Source: Fragilaria crotonensis
Taxonomy: Eukaryota > Bacillariophyta > Fragilariophyceae > Fragilariales > Fragilariaceae
DNA length: 64,000 nucleotides
Direction: 5' to 3'
Assembly (NCBI GenBank): GCA_022925895.1
Contig: JAKSYS010000318.1
Span: 1 to 64,000, forward strand
Each line of letters starts with the position of its first letter. The first letter of the stretch is position 1. Of the stretch, positions 54,481 to 64,000 are shown one piece after another. Made by a program: the position numbers and the translations under genes. The notes beneath the pieces were generated by a model. That model ran no database searches, was not told the DNA's origin, and saw nothing but the letters and a program-made list of their open reading frames with translations.

Positions 54481-56075
54481 ATGGACGGGAGAAGCAAATC
54501 GTTAGATGGGAACCGCTACGCACAGATCGTTGCTAACAAAGACTTCTTTGCGGTTGCATACCCAATGGCAAATAAATCAAGTGCTGGGGAGTCGTTGCGC
54601 CGCTTTATCCATGAATATGGGAGGCCAGAAAAGCTCACCTTTGACGGTTCTCAAGAACAGTGCGGTCGCAAGACCCAATTTATGGCGAACGTCCGCAAGT
54701 ATGCAATTGACTACCACGTCACAGAACCATATCGACCGAACCATAATTTCGCGGAGGGTGTGATTTGTGAAATCAGGAAAAAGTGGTTTCGTGTGATGGT
54801 GAGAAAGAACCTACCGAAGAAACTATGGGACTTTGGTTTACAATGGGTCTGCGACATCCAGAATCGCACGGCCAACAGCGCTAGAGGACTCGATGGACGG
54901 TGTCCCCTAGAACGTGTCACGGGCGAGACCGTAGACATTTCCGAGTACCTTGATTTCGGATTCTATGACTGGGTCTGGTATCGAGAAAATGCTGGACTCG
55001 GAGAAACGAAATTGGGCAGATGGCTTGGGGTCTCACATAGGATCGGAAAGCTGATGTCGTTATGGGTTCTGCCCCTACCGGCAACAAGGTACTGTCCCGG
55101 ACCACTGTACAAAGGGTCACGAACCTGGAACTGCAGATTGACGAAAATAAGCACAAGTGTGCAGAGTAAACGACATCATTATCAGGCCGGATTGGTGATC
55201 CTGACCATGTCGCACGTGATGAGAATGGGGACTTGATTATCCCCAACGAATGGGACGACCCGGAGTTTAGGGAACAGTTCGTCGAAGAGTTCGGTCGGCC
55301 GATCAAGGCAGACACTGAGTTTACGCCGGACGCGTATGATGATACCTACCTCAACATGGAATTGGCTCTTCCTCGTCAGGGAGCAGAAGTTCAGTTTGGG
55401 AGAGTCGTCAAGAGACTTCGGGACAAAGATGGCATACCTATCGGTACGGCACATGACAACCCGATCCTGGACACAAGGATGTATGAAGTTGAATTCCAAG
55501 ACGGGCACAGGATGTCACTAGCTGCCAATGCCATTGCCAAGAACCTATTCGCCCAGGTAGACGACGAGGGTAATCGACACGTCCTATACGAAGAAATCGT
55601 AGACCACAGGACGAACGGCAAACAGGTGTTACAACAAGACGCATTCATAACCAACCGGTCAGGCACGCGACGGCGACGTGAAACGACAGTCGGATGGGAA
55701 GTCTTGGTCCGATGGAAAGACGGAAGCACAACGTGGGTCGCCATGAAAGATGTAAAAGAATCCTTTCCCGTGCAATTAGCAGAATATGCCGTTCAGACGC
55801 GCATTGCTGAGGAACCTGCCTTTGCGTGGTGGGTGCCGTACACCCTGCGAAAGCGCAATCGTATTATAGCGAAGGTGAAATCCAAATACTGGATACGAAC
55901 CCACAAGTTTGGGATAAAAATCCCCAAGAATGTCGCTGAAGCTCGCGCGTTCGATGCCGAGAATGGCAACACCTCCTGGTGGGACGCGATTCTCAAGGAG
56001 ATGAAAATGTACGTCCTGCCTTCGAAGTCTGGGAAAAGAGTGCCAACGAGATCCCACCAGGCTATCAGCAGATAA
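54481..56075 (+). CDS. copia integrase region (fossil)
   Basis: The integrase core shows VANKDFFAVAYPMANKS, LTFDGSQEQCG (second acidic residue) and EPYRPNHNFAEGVICEIRKK (catalytic Glu). ERVTGETVDISEYLDFGFYDWVWY is a highly typical phrase of diatom copia integrases. The C-terminal linker (55,233-56,075) has a chromo-like WEVLVRWKDGSTTWVAMKD segment, which may bind chromatin and guide insertion. Fossil, part of the element at 51,466-57,843. Confidence 0.8.
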
Positions 56076-56076
56076 A

Positions 56077-57585
56077 ATGTCACCTGATATTCGACGTCAA
56101 GATGGGCGAAAACTTCCGTGGCAGGGGCACACAACGGAGGTACCAGATTCATTGATAACATATTCCTCCGTTGTCTCTAGAGATTCCGTACGCCTGGCAT
56201 TGACCATCGCAGCATTGAACGGAATTAAAGTGATGGCATGTGATATTCAGAACGCCTACTTGACGGCCGACTGCCGCGAAAAGATCTGGACCAGGGCTGG
56301 CCCCGAGTTTGGGTCGGAAGCAGGGACCATATTCATCGTAAAGAAGGCCCTTTATGGACTCAAATCTGCCGGTGCGGCATTTCGCTCCCTACTGGCAGAC
56401 ACATTAATGGACATTGGATATAGGCCAACGAAAGCTGATCCCGATGCATGGTTAAGACCAGCGGTGAAGCCCGACGGTTTCCAATATTACGAGATGACAT
56501 TGTGCTACGTCGATGACATATTGTCAATGTCACATGACCCTCAAGCGACTTTGCTTGCGTTGACGTCGGTCTTTAAGTTGAAAGATGATAAAATTGAAGA
56601 ACCAGACGTATACCTCGGCGCACAGCTGGGGAAGATGTATGTTGATGGAACGGAATGTTGGACCATGTCGGCAGAAAAATACGTCGTTGCATCTGTGAAA
56701 AATGTCGAGGAGGCTTTAGCCAAGAAAGGGTTGCGACTTCCGGGCAAATGTTACACACCTCTGGCTTCGGACTACAAGCCCGAACTGGAGACCAGTGCCG
56801 AGCTGAAGAGCGACGGAGTACAATACTACCAGGAGCTTATAGGTGTGCTTCGTTGGGCTGTCGAACTTGGTCGAGTCGATGTACTACTCGAGGTGGCCCT
56901 GATGTCGACGTACATGATGGCAATGCCGCGCGACGGGCACTTACAACAACTATATCGGATTTTTGGGTATCTGAAGCTATACCCTAAGAGGAAGATTGCT
57001 TTCGACCCACAACATCCCGCGATTAACGAAAGAATGTTCCGAAAGAGCGATTGGACGGACTTCTACCGCGACGTGAAAGAAGCCGTGCCTGGGGACATGC
57101 CTGCACCACGCGGCAACCCAATGTCGACGCATTGCTTCGTCGATGCGAGCCACGGGAGCGACAGAGCCACGCGACGATCGCAAACCGGTATCCTCATCTT
57201 CTGCAATAAAGCGCCCATAATCTGGTTCAGTAAACGGCAGAATACTGTGGAGACGAGCACGTCCGGGAGCGAATTTCAGGCGATGAAGAATGCTGTGGAA
57301 TTGATCGAGGCGCTCCGTTATAAACTTCGCATGTTCGGGGTACCAATTGATGGACCGACGAATATCTTCTGTGACAATGAGGCGGTATACAAGAATACCT
57401 CATTACCGGAGTCTACGCTTAAAAAGAAACATCACGCTATCGCATATCACCGGTGCCGTGAGGCAGTAGCAGCAGAGACGGTGCGGGTCGCGAAGGAAGG
57501 TACGAAGACAAACCTCAGTGATTTGTTTACGAAATTGTTGCCACAACCTCGACGCGAAGAATTGTTAGACAAGTTTACATATTAA
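56077..57585 (+). CDS. copia reverse transcriptase and RNase H (fossil)
   Basis: A 502-residue open block. MACDIQNAYLTADCREKIW and IVKKALYGLKSAGAAF are reverse-transcriptase motifs, and TLCYVDDILSMSHDP holds the catalytic Y-V-D-D. RNase H is marked by HCFVDASHGSD, ETSTSGSEFQAMKNA and IFCDNEAVYKN. It ends 41 bases before the right LTR. This part of the element is well preserved, although the element as a whole is broken. Confidence 0.88.
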   Translation: MSPDIRRQDGRKLPWQGHTTEVPDSLITYSSVVSRDSVRLALTIAALNGIKVMACDIQNAYLTADCREKIWTRAGPEFGSEAGTIFIVKKALYGLKSAGAAFRSLLADTLMDIGYRPTKADPDAWLRPAVKPDGFQYYEMTLCYVDDILSMSHDPQATLLALTSVFKLKDDKIEEPDVYLGAQLGKMYVDGTECWTMSAEKYVVASVKNVEEALAKKGLRLPGKCYTPLASDYKPELETSAELKSDGVQYYQELIGVLRWAVELGRVDVLLEVALMSTYMMAMPRDGHLQQLYRIFGYLKLYPKRKIAFDPQHPAINERMFRKSDWTDFYRDVKEAVPGDMPAPRGNPMSTHCFVDASHGSDRATRRSQTGILIFCNKAPIIWFSKRQNTVETSTSGSEFQAMKNAVELIEALRYKLRMFGVPIDGPTNIFCDNEAVYKNTSLPESTLKKKHHAIAYHRCREAVAAETVRVAKEGTKTNLSDLFTKLLPQPRREELLDKFTY

Positions 57586-57626
57586 CGGTCGAAGTAATGT
57601 GCCATGACACATTCATTCGAGGGGAC

Positions 57627-57843
57627 CGAACGAATGCTATACAGTGCAGTACTGCAGGCCTGCGTACTGTACTACTGTCGGTGTTCCATGTGACCGGTAT
57701 AATGTAACATGTGTATCTATGAAATATAGCGATCAGGGGATAGCTGCGCCAAGTGCAACTATCTCACTCTTTTGTTGCTTTTAAATCTACCAGTAGTAAG
57801 TATGACCTACTCGATCCATGAGATCGTACGGTTATCTTTGTTC
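57627..57843 (+). repeat. 3' LTR of older copia element
   Basis: Matches the left LTR apart from a few substitutions and short indels. Preceded by a purine run and followed by the GACTG duplication. Confidence 0.88.
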
Positions 57844-57848
57844 GACTG

Positions 57849-59334
57849 GTTGTACTATGGTACTTGTACTACATGCACCTGGTACTGTATCACCTAGGCC
57901 GGAGGCCGGACGGACGGGCCTTCCAGCTGTGTGCCCCACCTGACGGACGGAAGACATGCTGTGTGCCCCATGGCCCATGGCCCTTCATTTCAGTTTCGAC
58001 GATCCAGTGCTACGCGGAGTCTTGGAGTTCATTGTTTCTCACATCGCCGAAGACAGGTTGGCCAAAGATAACCGATATATCCTGTGCATTATTCCTTTCT
58101 GATGTACCAGGCACTGCTGCGCATCAGATATTCTTAATCGTTGCCATGGTGCACGACATAAGAGCAGTACTTGTTCCACTTCCTTGACTTTTCGTCAGAG
58201 CGGTCTGGTGCATGTCACAGATGTGATACAGATCCCGTGTGCTATAAAGTGAATCTATTCTCGACAGTTCCAGTAAGTTTCATGCTTTGATCTCTCGTTC
58301 CTGTCGCACCCGCGAGCACTATGCACGCATGCAAGCAAGCACACTCGCAACCCATCACCCAAAGTCTACCACATCACACACTTAGTACTGTCATTCCAAG
58401 GAGGATTGTTTCGTCGGGCGGACTGATATCCATGAGTGATTCGACGGTTTAAAGTGTACAAAATTAACAAACTGAGGAATGACAGTCGGTGTTGTTGTTG
58501 ATGGCAGTGTGTGAAATACGATTCGTCACAGGGATCCAACCATGCGATGGGGAATGTATATCCAAGTGACGATTAACCGATTATCTACATTCTCTGAAAT
58601 ACCGTGTGGACAAACATCCTCACTATTCGGATGGATTATACATTGCATGTATTACATGTAACCAAGTGAGCGAAAAGAACGCGAGCTGCTGTTGCTGTCG
58701 TTTTCGCTGCCCCTTTCGTTGCTTGTACCTGTCCGCACAACTCACGTGTGGAGACAATTATTTGTGATTTTCGCTCACACACTTTCCTCATTGTTGTTGT
58801 TGTTCGACATGTTCTCCCAAAAATCTCCCTTGCTGTGACAGCAACCGGATGAAGCATGTTGATTTTCATGGTCACAGGATGGTCACGAACTTGCTTGACG
58901 GACGGACGACTTTGAAAGTCTCACGTTCCGTGTTCGCACTTCGTCACAGAGAATTGCCGTTTGGAACGAAGGCAGCCTTACTACCTTTCTCATCAAGTTG
59001 GAGATCGTTCTCTTACATCATGCAGATGGTAGAATCCAGCCCATGGTTGGTGATGTATTTGATGCTTGCCACGAACTGCATGTTTTCTGAGGTAGCCTTG
59101 TTCTGATGAGATTCGTCGTAGGATGTACGAAGGAGTTGTTACCAGGTTCCGGTAAACTATTCATGCTAATAGTACATGTAGTTCGCAGCAATCTTTATAT
59201 TTTATTTGAAGTTTGTAATAACCACAGCACTGCATTCCATTTGTAAAATAAGGCGAGTCATTTCCCCTCCAGATTGTGGATTTCAACGATAGCACACTGC
59301 ACTTCCTCAATGAATGTCCAAAGTCGGCGCCCAA
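57849..59334. other. intergenic stretch, no gene recognised
   Basis: About 1.5 kb between the older copia element and the 3' end of the EFL1-like gene. Reading frames on both strands are short and without motifs. No paired terminal repeats were seen. Confidence 0.5.
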
Positions 59335-62300
59335 TCATCGCTTCATAGTTCTCTGTTTCTCTGCTGCGATGACTGTCTTGGCTGAATCCACCAACAATCC
59401 CTTTCGTTCTCGGACCAACCGAATGTACTTGAGTGCTGTATTGTCAACTCCGGTCGACGAATCTCCTGCGCCCTCAATTTCTCCAAAATCTTCGCGTTCT
59501 TCCAAAGATGTTGGAATCCAAAACGGATCCTCTTCTAGTCGTTGCCAACCCCAAAATGTGAGTTCTGGTACCGTCACTTCACCACTAGTCTTCCGAAGGA
59601 GTTCAGGGGCCAAGCCATACGATTCGGTTTGAGGCAATGTGGCGGTAATGAGCAACAAGTCGGTGCCGTCTACCATACTATCTTCCAAAACCTTCCCGCG
59701 GCGTTTGGAGAGAACTGCATAAAGACTTCCCAATCCAGTTAACGAAGAATGGAGAGTCAACTTCAAATGCCTCTCCATGAGACGAGCTGGTCGGGATAAA
59801 AGGGCACACCGAATGCCTTGCTTCAACGCCCCGATGACCATCCCGCCTGAAAGCGACTTGGAAGGCATTCCATTGGACGGCAATGCCACTTCGACGCTCT
59901 CCAGGACGACGAGTACGCGATGAACTGGTTCTTCGCAGACAGGGCCGGCACGGAGTCCTAGTTGGAATCCAGCGACTAGTGAACCTGACATTTGCGTCCG
60001 CCACACGTCCAGGGCGGCAAGGTCGACAGAGCTGCTCTGCTCGTTAGTGGTAGCAGAGGAGAGCGCTCCTGCACATTCACGCATGCGCACTAACAATTGT
60101 TCATATTCCTCAACGCCGGGCGCTTTGCCTTGCGGTTCACCGTCGTCAATGTCGGCATGCTCGTCTTTTCCGTGGTCCTTGGAGTAGACTTCGTCGCCAA
60201 CAACCCCCTTGACGCAAACTCCACTCGAGATTGCCTTACTTTCTATCAACGCGTTTCCATTGGCATCAATAGAATGAAGAGTCAATAATAGCGTAGCCAA
60301 GATCGCATCCGCATCATCACCATTGTCACAACCAAGAGCTTTGCCCAATTTCAATACTTCCTTGTGATTATCTGCTATCAAGGATCGCGCCTTGAAGCAT
60401 TGATACACCGCATCTGCCAATGGCACCACACGGATCCCAATTGCCGCTGTTTTCCCTGACAATAGCGCTCGCATCCTGCCTCGTCGGGCATGATCAATTC
60501 CTTCTTCTTCATTATACGGTGGTATTGTAGTGTGGCGCAACGCCGAAGGCAGTACTGCGGCGTCAGACGTCGACAGACCGAAAAACATTTGGCTGCTGAT
60601 TTTGCTATTATAATCCAACTCATCGTCATCCAACCACACTGTCGTCTCGCCGAATTCAACAATGGGCTCTGATTTGCGCAATTTGATTTCTCGTCCACAG
60701 TATACCGTTTCCAAATCCAGTAAGCTCTGTTCAAGATGAATCTCTCCCAGACACGCCAAAATGCGTTCTCCCTTGGCGGTCGCCGTTACTTCGACCGCGG
60801 CATCCGCCAAGGAAAGTTTGACAAGTCCTCGTTCCAATGCCTCTGCATCATCGGCATTCTCGGTTCGACATTGACCTTGACGAGAGGACGAATGCCGCGA
60901 TCAAACCCATAAGTGGCATGGCTTCACAAGACGATGATAATGTCACTGTCTTGAGCTGCAAATCTTCAAGACCGTATATTGCACACAGGTGACCCGCCGG
61001 AACTTCATCGACGGGCAACAATGATGATCCCATGAGGAGAAAGAGGCGTACCACGTTGCGGTGGTACTCCAGAGGATTTGTTGTGTTTCGGACCCATGCA
61101 ATAATAGGTTGCATTAGTTTTCATGACGCCGCTCAGCACGCGTGTCACGCCTACCAAGAGGGTGTCGCTGGTGGTGTCGTCCGAAACACTCCGACTCGTT
61201 GCCATGAGTTAGATGTAGATAAGAATTTGCAAACATGCGCCACGACCGGCCCTCCGGTCACAATTTGCCACTGCCGCCACCACGTCGGCGGCAGCACCGG
61301 CCTGCAACGCTAATGCTCGTGTTCGGACCGATCGCGCGGCATCTTGGCGATGGACCGGTTTCACATACGGCATTCAAAACAGCCTCACTCAGTGGTCGAT
61401 ACCGGCGCAAGACGGCCCGGAGTATGGTGTCTTCAGTGGCGGATCCAGTTTGATGTAAAATTTCTGCAAGACTTTGATTGGAGGATCCCATTGATAGGAG
61501 TTGTTGGACTTGCTCCATACCACTGGTCGTGGTAATTTTCACAGCCAGGTCAGTTGCACCAACTGTGGTTGTTGCATTGCCGAATAGGTTGGATCCGAGA
61601 CCGGCAGTCATGGATGCTTGTGATACTCCTTGATAGATTTGCCAAAGGGTCGTAGTGCGAATTCACTAAACATGGGTAGATCGTCGGATTGTTCCGGTTT
61701 CCATTTCAATACTTTTCCATTTTTGAATTTGAAATCTCCAAAAAGGTATTGTCTCAATACCAATGGCTTGATCTCCAATTGCTTCGTCCGAAACAAGTGT
61801 CGCGCCAACGATGGCACTGTAAATCCCCACCCGTAGAGTGCTGATCCAAACACGACATTGGCTTCGGTAAATGTCCAAATAGATTCATTTCTGTTATTAT
61901 CCTTCTCTTGATCATCACCATCATTGTTATCATTCGCTTCCGCCCGACTCGAGTTGAGCATGGCAGCACTCGCCGCATTCATACTTTCCAACAATTTGCG
62001 CAATCGCAAGTAGGCTTCGGCTTCTGTGAGACACAATTCTGTACAGAGCCGATCAACCTTATTGATGACCAATATGGGTACCAATTGGTGTACAAATGCT
62101 TCCCGCAGCACTTGATGTGTCCTGGCACACAAACCTTCGACGGCATCGACGACAAGAAGAGCGGCGTCGCAACATTGCAGAGCACTACTAACTTCGGAAC
62201 TAAAATCGGCATGTCCCGGACTGTCCAATAGATGCAATACAAATTTCTGCGGTTTATTCTCTTGAGCTTGATTGTCATGACTGTTGTTCTTGTCGTTCCG

Positions 62301-62584
62301 ATGCTGCTTCCGCTGATGCTGTTGCTGGTGCTTCTGCTTATTTGTCGGCTGGTACAAATGTGACAATCCAATGGCCGATGTTCGCATTGTAATCCCTCGT
62401 CGTTGTCTTGCAAATCATCTAGATATCGCAGAGTGCCTGCCAAGCGTTCACTGATGATGCCATTGGATTCAATTAAGGAATCGGCCAAGGTTGTCTTGCC
62501 ATGATCGACTTGTGCAATAATTGTCACCAGTCGAGTTAAGGAGGGTTCTGTAAAGATGCTCGTTCGAGACGATGGAGTTGTCAT
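59335..62584 (-). pseudogene. EFL1: EFL1-like ribosome-assembly GTPase, frame-disrupted
   Basis: EFL1 (yeast Ria1) is a cytosolic EF-2-like GTPase that releases the anti-association factor eIF6 from new 60S subunits. From ATG 62,584 the N-terminus has AQVDHGKTTLADSLIESNG (G1), RGITM (G2, next frame), LLDSPGHADF (G3) and VINKVDR (G4). Then come ALRP, domain II (PVVAHVCKF, GVTRVLSGVM) and a long open C-terminal half (60,837-59,335) with GERILACLGEIHLEQSL and GFQLGLRAGPVCEEP, ending in the family signature AEKQRT. At least seven frame changes lie between 62,400 and 60,840, none in the last 1.5 kb. Most look like single missing bases. Either this is a decaying duplicate or the assembly has base errors here, because the gene is normally essential. 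Confidence 0.82.
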
Positions 62585-63507
62585 GATGTGAGCGCAAGGT
62601 ATGGAGGAAGAATGGGATTGATTGTGTTGGAATGCACAGAGGATTGGCGTTTCAATTGAACCTGGTGTTGTTGTACACTACACAGACGCATTACGTTGTC
62701 GTTCGATTCAAGAATCCAGGATCCAAGGAACGGAATGGAATCTGTGGCGCACAGGACCACTGGCCACTACGGCACGACGGCACGATTGAGATTATATGTT
62801 GTCTGGGAGGTGGGGGTAAGCCCTTGCGCCTGCGCATCCGTTCGCTGATCGACACTTCTCTCAGACTCTGAATGGATTTCTAGGGTAGCAAGCGATGGCA
62901 CACGTGGCATGACAGAGCAACATCTATGTACGCTTAGGACTACGAACTCCATTCTAATAGAACGACGTCGTGGCGCTGTGGCACCGTACATTCGTGCACG
63001 AACCTCAGCTACTAGTAGTAGACCTAATAGCTGGAGTAGTGAGTGCAACGAGTAGTTAGAGTTCTTTGCGCATATAGGTACCATGAACACGGTTTCGCGT
63101 TTCGCATGATGTACTAGTCGTACTCCAGTACTCGGAGTACACTACTAGATACTGCTACTAGAACAACAAGTAGTACGTCATACTCTCAATCCGTGCTCTG
63201 GTACTACGGTAGTAGTACCAGTAGTAGGACTCGACGCTGTTCATGGTAGAGTGGCGTTTCAGAGAAATTTCCTTTGTTGGAGTTCATGTTGCAGCTTTGA
63301 TAACGCTCGTTTGTAGGAAAGGCATCAGGCGGACATCTCCTAGTAGTAGAGTGAATTAAAACATATACTCTTGATACTCCTCCTCTGCTTGTAGCAATAG
63401 ATGAGGGTGTGTGAGAGTATTGAACAAGCACTACGCAATCTCGAATCTCGAATAACCACGTCTTTATAGCAGTTACCTCAACACGAACATACATGGGGTC
63501 ACTGGAA
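62585..63507. other. intergenic, TAGTAG/GTAC-rich
   Basis: The 5' flank of the EFL1-like gene, rich in CTACTAGTAGTA and GTACTCC runs from about 62,990 to 63,230. No gene is supported. Confidence 0.45.
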
Positions 63508-63960
63508 CTAGTACGAGAGGTGCTGGTTGTAGAACTTGCGCCTCTTGCCAGGCGACCCCTCCTCAACGGCATCTTCATAATCATCATCATCAGTCTCCAT
63601 GTTGATGACGGTGCTGACCACATGCTCCTGCCTCCTAGCAACCCCTGCGTCAGCAGAAGGATCAAACTGGGAACGGGAGGAAGTGGTGGTGTCTCGTGGC
63701 ACTGGCTTCCTAGTCTCTCTTGGCGCTGGCTTCCTGTCATCATCATCCTCTCCTCGGCGTCGTGCACTAGTACTGGTAGTACCATGAGGAGCTGAGTCCG
63801 GCCAACACGACCTGCTGGTGGTGGCGATTGAACCTGCGGTGGCATTCTGTACTCTGGAGCCTGAAGGGCACCTATGGTACCTTCTTCCAATTTGTACAAA
63901 GGTAGGTCTCAAGGACCACACCCTGCAAATGGTTACCATTGGAACTTCCAACGTTTGCAA
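63508..63960 (-). CDS. C-terminal end of unidentified minus-strand gene
   Basis: The last 80-90 codons read as a natural acidic/basic tail (RRGEDDDDRKPAPRETRKP, VINMETDDDDYEDAVEEG, SPGKRRKFYNQHLSY) with a stop at 63,508. Further upstream the sequence could continue in another frame (LYKLEEGTIGALQAPEYR), so there may be a splice or a frame change near 63,790. A possible splice acceptor (TTTGCAG) lies near 63,933. The start lies outside the window. No domain recognised; it may be a nuclear protein, judging from the KRRK patch. Confidence 0.35.
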   Translation of the reverse strand: MQTLEVPMVTICRVWSLRPTFVQIGRRYHRCPSGSRVQNATAGSIATTSRSCWPDSAPHGTTSTSARRRGEDDDDRKPAPRETRKPVPRDTTTSSRSQFDPSADAGVARRQEHVVSTVINMETDDDDYEDAVEEGSPGKRRKFYNQHLSY

Positions 63961-64000
63961 TCCTGAATGGCGAGACGCTGCTATTTACAGCCCGATACTC

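Larger units (their letters stand above)
51466..57843 (+). mobile_element. Ty1/copia element, both LTRs, older
   Basis: The LTRs are 51,466-51,688 (223 bp) and 57,627-57,843 (217 bp), very similar but with a handful of substitutions and small indels, so this insertion is clearly older than the element at 31,713. GACTG flanks both sides (51,461-51,465 and 57,844-57,848). The LTRs begin CGAAC and end GTTC instead of the usual TG...CA. A purine run (GAGGGGA) precedes the right LTR. Between lie gag, a protease, integrase and reverse transcriptase-RNase H in copia order on the plus strand. Coding sequence is broken at roughly half a dozen places. The family resembles diatom CoDi-type elements. Confidence 0.92.

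Overview
The window looks like nuclear DNA from a diatom, most likely a pennate one. Three observations support this. There are several Ty1/copia retroelements of the type common in diatoms. One MATE transporter begins with a signal peptide ending in an A-F junction like the diatom plastid-targeting motif. The few host genes (GT60-type GlcNAc transferase, type II sulfotransferase, EFL1-type GTPase, MetH-like sequence) are eukaryotic, mostly without introns, and set in repeat-rich DNA. No tRNA, rRNA or CRISPR array was seen, and the species cannot be named from sequence alone.

Layout. 1-~7,800: left-truncated Ty1/copia element on the minus strand, with about 4.3 kb of extra coding sequence ahead of a recognisable gag and protease. 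8,889-12,882: PIF/Harbinger DNA transposon with TAA target duplication, ~50-bp terminal inverted repeats, a DDE transposase and a divergent second gene. 14,369-19,861: two unidentified host genes on the minus strand. 20,290-20,625: hAT-type MITE with a perfect 8-bp target duplication. 21,279-24,843 and 27,998-31,536: two inverted copies of a TA-target DDE transposon family, on either side of a GT60-like glycosyltransferase gene (25,625-27,136). 31,713-37,249: young copia element with identical 140-bp LTRs and a 5-bp target duplication, ending 84 bp before a plastid-type MATE gene (37,334-38,992). 39,302-43,352: sulfotransferase and a type I membrane protein, both minus strand. 44,500-45,672: decayed methionine synthase fragment, bounded on the right by a third, 1.9-kb copy of the TA-target family (45,673-47,550). 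47,553-50,545: a retroelement fragment with a CCCH-type finger. 51,466-57,843: an older copia element on the plus strand. 59,335-62,584: EFL1-like GTPase, minus strand, with several reading-frame changes in its 5' half. The right edge holds the end of an unidentified minus-strand gene.

The host genes share no evident pathway. The main story is transposon traffic: at least four DNA transposons plus a MITE, and four retroelements, fill well over half of the window. The clearest new signal is the TA-target family. Its three copies share TGGC[A/T]GGTTTCA ends. The two long copies encode a roughly 1,000-residue two-part protein whose DDE domain resembles large transposases that I recall from basidiomycete genomes. 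Other points of note are the LTR next to the MATE gene, which carries an ATG in frame with it, and the frame-disrupted copy of a normally essential ribosome-maturation GTPase.
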